A stretch of DNA of 53,392 nucleotides from Caloramator fervidus (GCF_900108045.1 NZ_FNUK01000014.1:1-53392), one strand, 5' to 3'. Positions 8,440-18,508 are shown, counted from the stretch's first letter. Notes: a model not told the origin generated them from the letters alone. A program made the numbers and translations.

Positions 8440-9792
8440 ATGGGAAAGGTAAAAGCTGTTTTTATATGCCAAGAATGTGGGTATGAATCTCCAAAATGGA
8501 TGGGAAAATGTCCTGCCTGTGAAAGTTGGAATACCTTTGTTGAGGAAATAAAGGGAGAAAAGGTATTAACGCCTATTTTAAAGGTTTCCCCTTTAAAAAT
8601 AGATGAAATTGAAGTTACTAATGAAATAAGATACTCAACCTCTATGGAAGAACTTGATAGAGTCTTGGGTGGAGGAATTGTAAAAGGTTCATTAGTTTTA
8701 GTTGGAGGAGACCCTGGGATAGGAAAATCAACTCTTTTGTTGCAAATGGCTAATAATGTAGCTTCTAATGGTCATTTGGTTTTATATGTTTCAGGAGAAG
8801 AATCTGCTAAACAAATAAAGCTTAGAGCAGAAAGATTAAATGTTTTAAGCAGCAACTTGTATGTTTTAGCAGAGACTAATCTAAACAACATTGAAGATGT
8901 TATATCAAATCTAAAACCTAGTGTGGTAGTTATAGATTCTATTCAAACTATGTATAAACCTGAACTTCAATCTGCCCCAGGGAGTGTAAGTCAGGTTAGA
9001 GAAGCAACTTCTGCTTTTATGAATATAGCTAAAAATTTAAATATAGCTACCTTTATAGTAGGACATGTTACAAAGGAAGGTTCTATAGCAGGACCAAGAG
9101 TTTTAGAGCATATGGTAGATACGGTTTTATATTTTGAAGGGGAAAGACATAACACCTATAGAGTTTTAAGGGCTGTAAAAAACAGGTTTGGTTCTACAAA
9201 TGAAATAGGTGTTTTTGAGATGAAGCAAAGTGGTTTAGAAGAAGTTAAAAACCCTTCAGAAATACTTTTGTCAGGAAGGCCTAAGGATGTTCCAGGGTCT
9301 TGTGTTGTATGTTCCATGGAAGGAACAAGACCTATCCTTATTGAAGTTCAGGCATTGACTTCTCAAACTAATTTTGGAATGCCAAGAAGAATGACAACCG
9401 GTCTTGATTATAATAGAGTAATTCTTTTAATAGCAGTTTTAGAAAAAAGAGTTGGAATGTATATTCAAACTTATGATGTATATGTTAATCTAGCTGGAGG
9501 AATAAAAATAGAAGAGCCGGCTATAGATCTTGGAGTTCTTTGTTGTATTGCATCAAGCTTCAAAAATATTCCAATAGATAACCAGACAGTAATAATTGGA
9601 GAGGTTGGACTTACAGGGGAAATAAGAGGAGTTAGCATGATTGAAAAAAGAATATTAGAGGCAAAAAAGCTTGGATTTAAAAGATGCATAATTCCAAAGG
9701 AAAATATAAAAGGATTAGACAGTATAGAAGGAATTAAAATCGTTCCTGTTGAAAATGTTTATGAAGCATTAGAAGAAGTTCTAGGGGGATAG
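8440..9792 (+). CDS. radA: DNA repair protein RadA
   Basis: This 450-residue RecA-like ATPase processes recombination intermediates. A four-Cys zinc finger is at residues 10-27 (CQEC...CPAC). It is followed by a RecA-type core with Walker [11 protein letters not shown], the RadA-specific KNRFG motif ([13 protein letters not shown]) and a C-terminal Lon-protease-like domain ([13 protein letters not shown]...[12 protein letters not shown]). I chose ATG 8440, behind AGGAAGTGAT, because homologues begin M-x-K-x-K-x-x-F-x-CxxC. An in-frame ATG at 8413 lacks an SD. The gene lies between clpC and disA, the usual order in Firmicutes, and ends 2 nt before disA. Confidence 0.97.
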   Translation: MGKVKAVFICQECGYESPKWMGKCPACESWNTFVEEIKGEKVLTPILKVSPLKIDEIEVTNEIRYSTSMEELDRVLGGGIVKGSLVLVGGDPGIGKSTLLLQMANNVASNGHLVLYVSGEESAKQIKLRAERLNVLSSNLYVLAETNLNNIEDVISNLKPSVVVIDSIQTMYKPELQSAPGSVSQVREATSAFMNIAKNLNIATFIVGHVTKEGSIAGPRVLEHMVDTVLYFEGERHNTYRVLRAVKNRFGSTNEIGVFEMKQSGLEEVKNPSEILLSGRPKDVPGSCVVCSMEGTRPILIEVQALTSQTNFGMPRRMTTGLDYNRVILLIAVLEKRVGMYIQTYDVYVNLAGGIKIEEPAIDLGVLCCIASSFKNIPIDNQTVIIGEVGLTGEIRGVSMIEKRILEAKKLGFKRCIIPKENIKGLDSIEGIKIVPVENVYEALEEVLGG

Positions 9793-9794
9793 TT

Positions 9795-10859
9795 ATGAAA
9801 GATGCTAAGGAAGTTGAATTACTAAGTGTTTTAAAACTTTTAGCTCCAGGAACGCCTTTAAGGGAAGGGCTTGAGAATATTTTAAAAGCTAAAACAGGTG
9901 GACTTATTGTTATTGGAGATGAGCAGGAGATAAGTAAGCTTTTAGATGGCGGGTTTTATATAAATAGTGAATATTCTCCAGCTTATCTTTATGAGCTTGC
10001 TAAAATGGATGGAGCTATAGTTTTAAGCGCAGATTTAAAAAGAATACTTTATGCCAATACACAGATTCTTCCAGATTCTAGTATACCGACTTCAGAAACT
10101 GGAACTAGGCATAGAACTGCAGACAGATTTGCAAAACAGACAGGGAATATAGCAATAGCAATTTCTCAAAGAAGAAATGTTATTACTGTGTTTAAAGGAA
10201 ATATAAAATATGTTTTAAAGGATACAAACATAATTTTAACAAAAGCAAACCAAGCTATACAAACTCTTGAAAGATATAAATCTGTATTTGATGAAGCAGT
10301 AACTAATTTATCGGCATTAGAATTTGAAGATTTAGTTACAATATATGATGTAGTGTTGGCAATTCAAAGAAGCGAAATGGTTATGCGTATAGTTAATGAG
10401 ATAGAAAGATATGTTATAGAACTTGGAAATGAAGGCAGATTAATTTCTTTGCAGCTTGATGACCTTATAGATGAAGTCGAAGAAGATGAGATAAGAATAA
10501 TTAGGGATTATGTTGTTGACACTAAAGACTATAATGAAGTATACAAGGCTATTAAAAATTTATCATCAGAAGAAATAGTGGAATTATCTGTCATTTGTAA
10601 ACTGCTAGGATATAACCCTGATAATATGCTTGATACAATGTTATCATCGAGGGGATATAGGATTTTAAATAAAATACCTAAGTTACCTCAAATAGTTGTT
10701 GAAAATATGATTAAAACCTTTGGGTATTTTAAAAGAATATTAAATGCAAGTATAGAGGAATTGGATGCTGTTGAAGGAATAGGAGAAGCAAGAGCAAGAA
10801 CTATAAAAGAATGGCTTAGAAAACTTCAGGAACAGGTTCTGTTAAATAGAAAAATATAA
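9795..10859 (+). CDS. disA: DNA integrity scanning diadenylate cyclase DisA
   Basis: This 354-residue enzyme makes c-di-AMP from two ATP while scanning DNA for branched structures. The DAC domain carries the signature DGA (residues 72-74) and GTRHR (103-107). A helical linker follows, and the C-terminal helix-hairpin-helix DNA-binding region contains [16 protein letters not shown]. It starts 2 nt after radA with GGGGGAT as ribosome site, so the two are translationally close. RadA is known to inhibit DisA in Bacillus, and the gene pairing fits that. A strong hairpin follows at 10861. Confidence 0.98.
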   Translation: MKDAKEVELLSVLKLLAPGTPLREGLENILKAKTGGLIVIGDEQEISKLLDGGFYINSEYSPAYLYELAKMDGAIVLSADLKRILYANTQILPDSSIPTSETGTRHRTADRFAKQTGNIAIAISQRRNVITVFKGNIKYVLKDTNIILTKANQAIQTLERYKSVFDEAVTNLSALEFEDLVTIYDVVLAIQRSEMVMRIVNEIERYVIELGNEGRLISLQLDDLIDEVEEDEIRIIRDYVVDTKDYNEVYKAIKNLSSEEIVELSVICKLLGYNPDNMLDTMLSSRGYRILNKIPKLPQIVVENMIKTFGYFKRILNASIEELDAVEGIGEARARTIKEWLRKLQEQVLLNRKI

Positions 10860-10886
10860 GGACCCGGTTATTCCGGGTCTTTATAA
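10858..10886. terminator. terminator after disA
   Basis: GACCCGG / CCGGGTC with a 5-nt loop is followed by TTTAT. It sits between two convergent genes and could serve both. Confidence 0.75.
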
Positions 10887-11276
10887 CATGCTGAATTTTC
10901 CAAGAGTCTCGAGTTTTGCGTTTTGCTTTAGTATAATATCAAATAAATTTAGATCTAATGCGTTGCAAAGGGCAGCTAAGTAAAAAAGGTTATTTCCAAT
11001 TTCCTCTTCAAGTACTTCTCTGCAATTATCACAAAGTTTCCCTTCGATTTGATAGCTTAAAAATTCTGTTATGTTATCAAGGGATGCATCTTCGGGTATA
11101 TGTTGTTTTTGAGCATTTATCTTTATACAACCGTGGTATGTTACTGCCTTTGCAAGGGCTCTATTTATTCTAGCATTTGATTCAGCAAGTTTTGTCATTA
11201 TATCTAAAATGCTTCTGTGTCTTATTAGAGAATCTTGGACTGAGGTTTGGAATTCATCTACTATTATATCCTTCAT
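10881..11276 (-). CDS. MazG-like helical protein
   Basis: This 131-residue soluble, mostly helical protein has an N-terminal part (FQTSVQDSLIRHRSILDIMTKL) and a motif REVLEEEIGNNLFYLAALCNAL that resembles the EExxD-type metal-binding helix of MazG-like nucleotide pyrophosphohydrolases. The Asp expected after the EE pair is Asn here, so catalysis is uncertain. The SD AAGGAG lies 8 nt before ATG 11276. It is convergent with disA and probably shares its terminator. I am fairly sure it is a real conserved Clostridia gene; the enzymatic role is only a suggestion. Confidence 0.6.
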   Translation of the reverse strand: MKDIIVDEFQTSVQDSLIRHRSILDIMTKLAESNARINRALAKAVTYHGCIKINAQKQHIPEDASLDNITEFLSYQIEGKLCDNCREVLEEEIGNNLFYLAALCNALDLNLFDIILKQNAKLETLGKFSML

Positions 11277-11496
11277 TTGATTCCACTCCTTGTTGTGTAG
11301 TGTTTAATAATATTATAAATATTCAGACAATGCTATGTCAAACATATTATACTAAATTTAAACCTTTATGAGGCAATTTTGTTAAAGTAAAATACAATAA
11401 TATTAGGCACTTTAATAATTTACAAAAAATCTAGTTATATTTTTATTTTTTTAATTCCTATAAGTTTAACAAAAATGTAAAATAAAGGGTGATATT

Positions 11497-11970
11497 ATGT
11501 TTGAAATTAATGAAAAGGTTTTTGTAAAAAGATTTGGAGCAGGCGTTATAAAAAATATACAGGAAAAAGAATTTAACGGAATTATTAAGAAATATTATGA
11601 AATTAATTTAATAATTTCAGGTATATGTATTTGTGTGCCTTTTGATGAAGAAAATAAAATTAGAAGGATTATAGATAAAAAAGAAGTCCAAAAGGTCTTT
11701 GATGTTTTATCTAAAACTTATGAAAAAATGCCTTATAAATGTATTGAAAGATATAAGCTTTATAAATATGTTTTAGAGAAGGGAGATATACTTGAAATTG
11801 CAAAACTAATTAAAAGGTTTTATTTAACCTATAAGCATAAAAAAATCTCAAAGCTTGATAAAAATAGTTTTGATGAATTATTAAACCTTTTATGTAGTGA
11901 AATAAGCCTTGCCCTTTGTGAAGATTATTCTGATGTTAAGAAAAAAATTTATGAAATTTTAAACATCTAG
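11497..11970 (+). CDS. CarD / CdnL-type RNA polymerase-binding protein
   Basis: This 157-residue protein has an N-terminal Tudor-like RNA-polymerase interaction domain (FEINEKVFVKRFGAGVIKNI...YYEINLI, about residues 1-60). A helical C-terminal domain (about 70-157) follows, in which basic residues are common. CarD-family proteins bind the polymerase beta subunit and stabilise open promoter complexes. The location between disA and the PIN/TRAM gene is the usual one for this family in Clostridia. AAAGGGTGAT precedes the ATG. The family call rests on the N-terminal pattern and the neighbours. Confidence 0.8.
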   Translation: MFEINEKVFVKRFGAGVIKNIQEKEFNGIIKKYYEINLIISGICICVPFDEENKIRRIIDKKEVQKVFDVLSKTYEKMPYKCIERYKLYKYVLEKGDILEIAKLIKRFYLTYKHKKISKLDKNSFDELLNLLCSEISLALCEDYSDVKKKIYEILNI

Positions 11971-12077
11971 TTTTTTAAAATATAGAATTTTGTCAATATT
12001 TTTGTTGTTGAAAAACTTCATTTGGTGATGTATATTAATGTATAATATACTTGAAATATACTAATGGAGGTGAATTG

Positions 12078-13190
12078 ATGGTAGAAAAGGTATTTAGATG
12101 GATTTTAACACTAGTTGGGTTGGTTTTAGGTTATGCTGTTGCTGAGATATTAATTAAGCTTGATGCTGTAAATAGATTTATAGTATCAGGTGTGTATCAT
12201 TTAGGATTTATAGCTTTGTTAATGATTTTTTTAGGAATAATATTTTATGTTATATCTCCTTATATAATTAGGCTAATATTTAAAGTTATAGAGATGCTTG
12301 AGGTTCCTATTCAAAAAATACCTACGAATGATGTAATCCTTGCAGTTTTAGGGCTTATTATAGGGCTTATCATAGCAAATCTTCTTGTTTCGCCTTTTTC
12401 TAAGTTTTTAACAGGAAGCACTATTTTATCAGTAATAGCAAGTGCTGTAACTTTAATATTAAATATAGTTTTTGCTATTTTAGGTATAGACATTACTTTA
12501 AAAAAGAAAGAGGAACTTTACAATGTATTTACATTTTTAAAAAGGTTTAGCAAGGATAAAAAGGGAAAGTCAGAAAGCAAGATAGGAATTTCCCAACCCA
12601 AAATATTGGATACAAGCGTTATTATAGATGGAAGAATTCTTGATATTTTAAAAACGGGATTTTTAGAAGGGCCAATATTGATACCTTCCTTTGTATTGGA
12701 AGAATTAAGGCATATAGCTGATTCCTCTGATAATTTAAAAAGGGCAAGAGGAAGAAGGGGGCTTGATATTTTAAATTCAATTCAAAAAGAAGTTTCTTTA
12801 AAGGTGGAGATAATAGAAAAAGATTTTGATAACATTCAGGAAGTTGATAGTAAGCTTTTAAAGCTTTGTCAACTTTATAATGGTAAAATAATTACTAATG
12901 ATTTTAATCTTAATAAAGTTGCTGAAGTTCAGGGGGTTCCTGTTCTTAATATAAATGAGCTTGCAAATGCAGTAAAGCCTATAGTAATTCCTGGAGAAGA
13001 GATGCACATACACATTATAAAAGATGGAAAGGAAGCAGGCCAAGGTGTTGCATATCTTGATGATGGAACTATGATAGTAGTTGAAGGTGGTAAAAAGCAT
13101 GTAGGAGAAGCTGTAAATGTTGTTGTAACATCTGTCCTACAAACAGCTGCTGGAAGAATGATTTTTGCAAAGTTGAAAAATGTGTCATAA
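12078..13190 (+). CDS. PIN/TRAM domain membrane protein (YacL family)
   Basis: This 370-residue protein has four N-terminal hydrophobic segments (about 1-145). They are followed by a PIN-type nuclease domain starting [16 protein letters not shown] with its conserved acidic residues ([20 protein letters not shown]), and a C-terminal TRAM domain ([20 protein letters not shown]). The PIN fold suggests membrane-attached RNA cleavage, but the biological substrate is not established. The start is ATG 12078, behind GGAGGTGA at 12066-12073; TTG 12075 is a less likely alternative. The gene ends 11 nt before ispD and is in the conserved disA-carD-yacL-ispD order. Confidence 0.92.
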   Translation: MVEKVFRWILTLVGLVLGYAVAEILIKLDAVNRFIVSGVYHLGFIALLMIFLGIIFYVISPYIIRLIFKVIEMLEVPIQKIPTNDVILAVLGLIIGLIIANLLVSPFSKFLTGSTILSVIASAVTLILNIVFAILGIDITLKKKEELYNVFTFLKRFSKDKKGKSESKIGISQPKILDTSVIIDGRILDILKTGFLEGPILIPSFVLEELRHIADSSDNLKRARGRRGLDILNSIQKEVSLKVEIIEKDFDNIQEVDSKLLKLCQLYNGKIITNDFNLNKVAEVQGVPVLNINELANAVKPIVIPGEEMHIHIIKDGKEAGQGVAYLDDGTMIVVEGGKKHVGEAVNVVVTSVLQTAAGRMIFAKLKNVS

Positions 13191-13201
13191 GAGGTGATAC
13201 T

Positions 13202-13873
13202 TTGGTTTCGGCTGTTATAGTTGCTGCAGGAAAAGGGAAAAGGATGGGGCTTGGATTTAATAAAGTTTTTGCTAAAGTAAAGGGTAAGGAAATAATTGCT
13301 TTGACCATTGAAAAGTTTTATGCTTCTTCATATGTTAATGAGATAGTCGTGGTAGTTTCAGAGGATGAAGTAGAATTTTTTAAGGAAAATATACTAAAAA
13401 GATATAATTTTAATAATGTAAAAATAGCAAAAGGAGGAGAAGAAAGGCAATTTTCTGTATACAATGGACTTTTAGCGTGTTCTTCTTCTGATATAGTTTT
13501 AATTCATGATGGTGCAAGGCCTAATATAAAGGATGATATGATAAAAAGGTCAATTGATGGAGCGTTAAAATATGGTGCTACGACTTTAGCTGTTCCTGTT
13601 ATTGATACTATAAAAATTGTTGAAGATGGTTTTTCGGTTGAAACCTTAAATAGAAATAAACTATATGCCATTCAAACTCCACAGACTTTTAGATATGATC
13701 TTATACTAAAGGCCCATGAAAATGCAATAAAAAACGGTATAAAAGCAACAGACGATGCTACACTTGTTGAAATGTTAGGACATAAAGTAAAAATCATAGA
13801 AGGTAGTTATGACAATATAAAGGTAACAACTCCAAAGGATATTCTAATCCTTGAGCTTTTGGCCACTATATAG
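13202..13873 (+). CDS. ispD: 2-C-methyl-D-erythritol 4-phosphate cytidylyltransferase
   Basis: This 223-residue cytosolic enzyme joins CTP and MEP in the non-mevalonate isoprenoid pathway. The nucleotide-binding start VIVAAGKGKRMG (residues 5-16) is typical, as are HDGARPNI, AVPVIDTIK, QTPQTFR and the final D-D-A-T-L-V-E segment. Translation starts at TTG, 7 nt after GAGGTGAT, and there is no in-frame ATG before the VAAG loop. The ispF gene, often next to it, is not present here; a terminator follows directly. Confidence 0.96.
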   Translation: MVSAVIVAAGKGKRMGLGFNKVFAKVKGKEIIALTIEKFYASSYVNEIVVVVSEDEVEFFKENILKRYNFNNVKIAKGGEERQFSVYNGLLACSSSDIVLIHDGARPNIKDDMIKRSIDGALKYGATTLAVPVIDTIKIVEDGFSVETLNRNKLYAIQTPQTFRYDLILKAHENAIKNGIKATDDATLVEMLGHKVKIIEGSYDNIKVTTPKDILILELLATI

Positions 13874-13889
13874 TGGCTTTATTTTTTTG
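13862..13889 (+). terminator. terminator after ispD
   Basis: GCCACTATATAGTGGC is followed by TTTATTTTTTT. It overlaps the ispD stop codon. Confidence 0.75.
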
Positions 13890-13950
13890 TCATAAAACTT
13901 TAGATGTAAAAATATATAAGTTATAGATACATAAAAAGGGGGATGGGGAA

Positions 13951-15195
13951 ATGAAAAAATTTTTAACTTTTTTGCTTTGTTTTACTTTTTTAGTTTCACT
14001 TTTTACAGGTTGTAGCTCCACTTCTCAAAAGTCTACTCAACAGCAGGTTACAATCAATATTTGGGAGCAGATGGAGGAGAATGTAGATAAGACTTTTGAC
14101 GAACTTGTTAAAAAATTTGAGGAGCAAAATCCAAATATAAAGATAAAGAGAGTTCACTATAAAACAGAAGATTTAAGAAATCAATTTCAAACAGCAGTTT
14201 TATCTGGACAGGGACCGGAATTAATTTTTGGACCAAATGATAATATAGGGCCTATGTCTCTTGGTAACTTAATTTTCCCCCTTGATGATTTACTTGGATC
14301 AGAGTATTTTCAAAAGTATGATTCTCAAGTTCTTGATACTGTAAAACTTGATGGGAAAATATGGGCTGTTCCTTTAGTAAATGGGAATAATATAAGCATG
14401 CTTTATAATAAAAAATTGGTTTCAAGAGCCCCAGAAAAGTTTTCAGAAATAATAGAGCTTGCTAAAAAATATAACGATGGTAAAACGTTTGCTCTTGTAT
14501 ATTTCTTAAATGAACCCTATTGGTTTGTTCCTTTTCTTGGAGGATTTGGGGGAAAGGTATTTGATGATAAAGGAAATATAACTTTAAACACTCCAGAAAT
14601 GATTAAAGCTTTAAAGTTTGTTCAAGATTTAAAATTTAAATATAAAGCCGTTCCAAAGGATGCAGATTATAATGTTGCTGATACTCTATTTAAGGAAGGA
14701 AAAGCTGCAGTTCTTTTAAATGGTGCATGGTCCTTTACGTCATATACTCAAGTTAATGGTCTTGATTTTGATGTAGCGCTTTTCCCAAAGATAGATGAAA
14801 CAGGCAACTACTGTTTACCATACTATGGTTCAAAGGGATTTTCAGTTTCGGCAAATGTTAAAGACGAAGTAGTAAAGGATGCTATTAAAAGGTTCTTTGA
14901 TTATATAGCTCAAAAAGATGTTCAGGTTAAGCTTTCAAAGGCATTTGCACAAATGCCAGCAACAAAAGAAGCGTTAGAAGATCCTGAAATTAAAGCCGAT
15001 AAATTTATAAAAATGTCTATGGAACAGATGAGACATGGAGTTGCAATGCCTATAAGAGCTGAAATGAGGGCAGTTTGGGATGCTATAAGGCCAGAGCTTG
15101 AAAATGTTATGGCGGGCAAAAAAACTCCAGAAGTTGCTGCAAAGGATATGCAAACAAAGGCAGAAGAACTTGCAAAGAGTTTAACAAAGCAATAA
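13951..15195 (+). CDS. sugar ABC transporter substrate-binding lipoprotein (maltodextrin type)
   Basis: This 414-residue protein has a lipoprotein signal peptide ending in the lipobox LFTGC, with Cys21 the lipidated residue. The mature part has the type I solute-binding pattern of maltose/maltodextrin receptors: ITVTIWEQM-like start, FEEQNPNIKIK, GPELIFGPNDNIGPMS, AVPLVNGNN, NGAWSFTSY. It would capture oligosaccharide outside the membrane and deliver it to the two permeases encoded next. The ATG follows AAAAAGGGGGATGGGG. The hairpin at 15199-15227 separates it from the permease genes. The precise sugar is inferred from resemblance, not proven. Confidence 0.88.
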   Translation: MKKFLTFLLCFTFLVSLFTGCSSTSQKSTQQQVTINIWEQMEENVDKTFDELVKKFEEQNPNIKIKRVHYKTEDLRNQFQTAVLSGQGPELIFGPNDNIGPMSLGNLIFPLDDLLGSEYFQKYDSQVLDTVKLDGKIWAVPLVNGNNISMLYNKKLVSRAPEKFSEIIELAKKYNDGKTFALVYFLNEPYWFVPFLGGFGGKVFDDKGNITLNTPEMIKALKFVQDLKFKYKAVPKDADYNVADTLFKEGKAAVLLNGAWSFTSYTQVNGLDFDVALFPKIDETGNYCLPYYGSKGFSVSANVKDEVVKDAIKRFFDYIAQKDVQVKLSKAFAQMPATKEALEDPEIKADKFIKMSMEQMRHGVAMPIRAEMRAVWDAIRPELENVMAGKKTPEVAAKDMQTKAEELAKSLTKQ

Positions 15196-15198
15196 TTG

Positions 15199-15227
15199 TT
15201 AAGGTCTGGATTTTATCCAGACCTTAA
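15199..15227 (+). terminator. intercistronic hairpin
   Basis: TAAGGTCTGGA / TCCAGACCTTA encloses a short loop but lacks a clean T-tract (ATTTTAAGG follows). It lies between the binding-protein gene and the permease genes. It is better explained as a partial terminator or mRNA-stabilising stem, giving more receptor than permease, than as a full stop. Confidence 0.6.
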
Positions 15228-15245
15228 TTTTAAGGAGGGGGATGT

Positions 15246-16184
15246 ATGAAATTTAAACAAACGAATAGAGGGATATATCAAAAATGGTGGACGCCTTATG
15301 CTTTTATATTTCCGGCATTTTTGGTTGTGCTGTTTATAATATTTATTCCTTTGATTTTTGAGTTTATGATAGCTTTGTTTGATATAAGGCTTCAAAACAT
15401 TAGACTTTTAAGGGATGTGGGAATTAACATATTTAGTTTTCCTAAGATAATGAAAAATCAATTTCTTGGTTTTGGGAATTATGCTGAAATACTAAAGGAC
15501 AAGTTATTTTACAGGACTTTTTTAAGAACTGTTATATGGACATTTACAAATGTGTTTTTTCATGTGGTAATAGGCGTATGGCTTGCTATTCTTTTAAATA
15601 GAAAACTTCCTGGAAAATCCGTTTTTAGAGTATTGCTTATTCTTCCGTGGGCGATGCCTCAATATATTGCAGCAATTACTTGGAAAGGAATGTTTAACTA
15701 TGAGTTTGGAGCAGTTAATCTAATTTTAAATAAACTTGGTATTGAAAAAATAAACTGGCTTGGAGATCCTACATATACTTTAATGGCAGCTATAATTACA
15801 AATATATGGCTTGGAGTTCCGTTTATGATGATGGTGGCTTTGGGAGGACTTCAAAGCATACCTAGTGATCTTTATGAATCTGCTGATATTGATGGGGCTT
15901 CTTCATGGCAAAAATTTAAAAATATTACTATACCCATGTTAAAACCTGTAATGGTTCCAGCTATAATATTAGGAACTGTTTGGACTTTTAATATGTTAAA
16001 TATAATATACATAATGAAGGATGGGCTTCCTGGAGATGATGTTAACATACTTATAACTAAAATGTATAGGGATGGGTTTGATTTATATAGGTATGGATAT
16101 GCTGCAGCTTTGTCTGTTATAATATTTATCATTTTAACTTTGTTTAGTATAGCATATCTAAAGGCAAATCAAAATGAGGAGTGA
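15246..16184 (+). CDS. sugar ABC transporter permease (MalF-like)
   Basis: This 312-residue inner-membrane protein has six or more hydrophobic segments. The cytoplasmic EAA loop is clear (LYESADIDGASSWQKFKNIT, followed by IPMLKPV), which is where the ATPase docks. AAGGAGGGGGATGT precedes the ATG. It is shorter than E. coli MalF and lacks the large periplasmic insert, as is common in Firmicutes. It forms one heterodimeric channel with the next gene. Confidence 0.92.
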   Translation: MKFKQTNRGIYQKWWTPYAFIFPAFLVVLFIIFIPLIFEFMIALFDIRLQNIRLLRDVGINIFSFPKIMKNQFLGFGNYAEILKDKLFYRTFLRTVIWTFTNVFFHVVIGVWLAILLNRKLPGKSVFRVLLILPWAMPQYIAAITWKGMFNYEFGAVNLILNKLGIEKINWLGDPTYTLMAAIITNIWLGVPFMMMVALGGLQSIPSDLYESADIDGASSWQKFKNITIPMLKPVMVPAIILGTVWTFNMLNIIYIMKDGLPGDDVNILITKMYRDGFDLYRYGYAAALSVIIFIILTLFSIAYLKANQNEE

Positions 16185-16188
16185 TATT

Positions 16189-17043
16189 ATGAGAAAAAGC
16201 GATTATTTTGAAAGAACGGATTCTAAAATAAAGATTTTATTTATTTACATTACTCTTATAATTATGTCTTTATTAGCCATATATCCAGTTTTAAATATAT
16301 TGTCTTCATCTTTAAGACCTTCAAACCAGCTTTTTTCAACGTCTTTAAAGATTATACCTGAAAATGCAAGTTTAATGAATTTTAAAACTGCTATATTTAA
16401 AAAGCCTTTAGTAAGGTGGATTTTAAATAGTATGATTGTTTCTTTTATATCTATGTTTATAAGTATAGTTTTTTCTGCAACTTCTGCTTATGCTTTTTCA
16501 AGATACAAATTTTTAGGGAAAAAAAGTGGAATGATAATTCTTTTAGTAACCCAAATGTTTCCTGCAGCAATGCTTTTACTGCCTTTAAATATCCTTCTTA
16601 CAAATATGGGACTTTCAGAAAAGTTATGGGCCTTGACTATTCCTTATATTTCAAGTTCTGTTCCTTTTAGCATATGGCTTTTAAAGGGATATTTTGATAC
16701 TATTCCAACTTCAATAGAAGAAAGTGCTTATGTTGATGGGGCATCTGTTCTAACTACATTTTATAAAATAGTTCTTCCTCTTTCAAAACCTGCCCTTGCG
16801 GTAGCTTCTATATTTTGTTTTATGAATTCATGGTCAGAGTACATAGTTGCAAGGGTTTTGATTCACGATGAAAGATTATATACTCTTCCTTTAGGGCTTG
16901 TAACTTTACAAGGTCAGTATAATACGGAGTGGGGAGTATATTCAGCCTGTGCAATATTAACTTCTATTCCTGTTATGATAATATTTTCATATCTTTCTAA
17001 ATATTTGATTGGAGGTTTAACTATAGGAAGTATAAAAGAATAA
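16189..17043 (+). CDS. sugar ABC transporter permease (MalG-like)
   Basis: This 284-residue inner-membrane protein has about six transmembrane segments and the EAA loop EESAYVDGASVLTTFYKIVL. The start is ATG 16189, preceded by GAGGAGTGAT. An earlier in-frame ATG at 16174 lies inside the end of the previous gene and has no ribosome site. It completes a receptor plus two-permease set. No ATPase gene is nearby, so a shared MsmX/UgpC-type ATPase encoded elsewhere is the likely energy source. Confidence 0.92.
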   Translation: MRKSDYFERTDSKIKILFIYITLIIMSLLAIYPVLNILSSSLRPSNQLFSTSLKIIPENASLMNFKTAIFKKPLVRWILNSMIVSFISMFISIVFSATSAYAFSRYKFLGKKSGMIILLVTQMFPAAMLLLPLNILLTNMGLSEKLWALTIPYISSSVPFSIWLLKGYFDTIPTSIEESAYVDGASVLTTFYKIVLPLSKPALAVASIFCFMNSWSEYIVARVLIHDERLYTLPLGLVTLQGQYNTEWGVYSACAILTSIPVMIIFSYLSKYLIGGLTIGSIKE

Positions 17044-17154
17044 AATAGAATTTATAGATTGAGCAATATATTGTAATAGATTTTATCTATTTTATTTTGA
17101 TGCCTCCTCCATGTTAAAATAACCTTGAATTTTCAAACTTAGGAGGGGGTTATC

Positions 17155-18504
17155 TTGAAGAAACTATTTTCAATGATAATAGCTTTATTTTTTAGTATTT
17201 CTTTGTTTTCATCTTGTTCACAACAAGTTGAAAACCAAAGCATTTCAAATTTTAAAACTATTACAACTCAGGAGCTTAAGGATAATTTAAACAATAGTAA
17301 TTACATAATTGTGGATACAAGAATTAACGATGCATTTAATGGCTGGAAATTAGATGGTATAGAAAGAGGAGGCCACATAAAAGGAGCAACAGATTTTTCA
17401 TCTTATTGGCTTGATGTAGACATAAAGGATAAAGAAGCAAAACTTTTAGAAATTGCAAAGAATAAAGGAATAACTCCTGATAAAAATGTTGTTTTATATG
17501 ATGCTAATGGCAAAGATGCGTTAAAAGTAGCAGAATTTTTAAGCAAAAATGGTTTTAAAAATATTTATATATATGACGTAAAACAGTGGGCAAAGGATAA
17601 AAATCTTCCAATGGAAAGCTATAAAAATTATTATATGTTAGTTCCTGCAAAGTGGGTAAAGGATTTAATAGATGGTAAAAAGCCAGAAACTTATAAAGGA
17701 GGGCCTTTTAAAATATTTGAAGTAAGTTGGGGAGAAGAATCAAAGGATCATAATGAAGGGCACATTCCAGGGGCTGTCCACATAAATACAGATGAAGTAG
17801 AAGAAGGGCCTATGTGGAATAGGCTATCTGATGATAGGCTTGAAAAGTTTGCATTAAGAAATGGTATTACTACGGATACAACGGTTGTGCTTTATGGAAC
17901 TGATTCAATGGCTGCCTTTAGAGTTGCTGTTATACTAAAGTATATGGGGGTTAAGGATGTTAGAGTTTTAAACGGAGGACTTCAAGCATGGAAAAGAGAA
18001 GGATATGAACTTGAGACTAAAAAAAATCAGAAAACTCCTGTTAAATCCTTTGGAGCCAAGATCCCAGTTAATAAAGATTATATTATAGATCTTCCTGAGG
18101 CTAAAGAGATATTAAAGGATAAAGAAGGAAGTTGCCTTGTTGATATTAGAAGCTGGGATGAATATATTGGAAAAACATCTGGCTATGATTATATAAAAGG
18201 TAAAGGACGTCCTCAAGGAGCGGTATGGGGACATGCAGGAACAGATCCAAATAATTTGCAAGATTTTAGAAATATAGATAATACAATGAGAAATGCAAAG
18301 GAAATTTTAGAATTTTGGAAAGAGTGGGGTATAACTCCAGATAAAAGGCTTGCTTTTTACTGTGGAACCGGATGGAGAGCTGCTGAGGTTTTATGGTATG
18401 CTGATGTTATGGGACTTGAAAGGATTTGTCTTTATGATGGTGGATGGAATGAATGGTGTAATACAAAAGGTCTTCCTATTGAAGTTGGGGAGCCAAAAAG
18501 GTAA
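17155..18504 (+). CDS. lipoprotein with three rhodanese-like domains
   Basis: This 449-residue exported protein has a lipoprotein signal (LFSSC, lipidated Cys21). Three rhodanese modules follow: about 38-155, 165-290 and 300-447. Only the third has a catalytic-loop cysteine (CGTGWRA, Cys403). The matching position is Asp116 in the first domain (LYDANGKDA) and Gly248 in the second (LYGTDSMAA). The expected role is sulfur transfer from thiosulfate or another donor at the outer face of the membrane; the donor is unknown. It starts at TTG behind AGGAGGGGG. It is a single-gene unit closed by the hairpin at 18509. Confidence 0.88.
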   Translation: MKKLFSMIIALFFSISLFSSCSQQVENQSISNFKTITTQELKDNLNNSNYIIVDTRINDAFNGWKLDGIERGGHIKGATDFSSYWLDVDIKDKEAKLLEIAKNKGITPDKNVVLYDANGKDALKVAEFLSKNGFKNIYIYDVKQWAKDKNLPMESYKNYYMLVPAKWVKDLIDGKKPETYKGGPFKIFEVSWGEESKDHNEGHIPGAVHINTDEVEEGPMWNRLSDDRLEKFALRNGITTDTTVVLYGTDSMAAFRVAVILKYMGVKDVRVLNGGLQAWKREGYELETKKNQKTPVKSFGAKIPVNKDYIIDLPEAKEILKDKEGSCLVDIRSWDEYIGKTSGYDYIKGKGRPQGAVWGHAGTDPNNLQDFRNIDNTMRNAKEILEFWKEWGITPDKRLAFYCGTGWRAAEVLWYADVMGLERICLYDGGWNEWCNTKGLPIEVGEPKR

Positions 18505-18508
18505 AATG

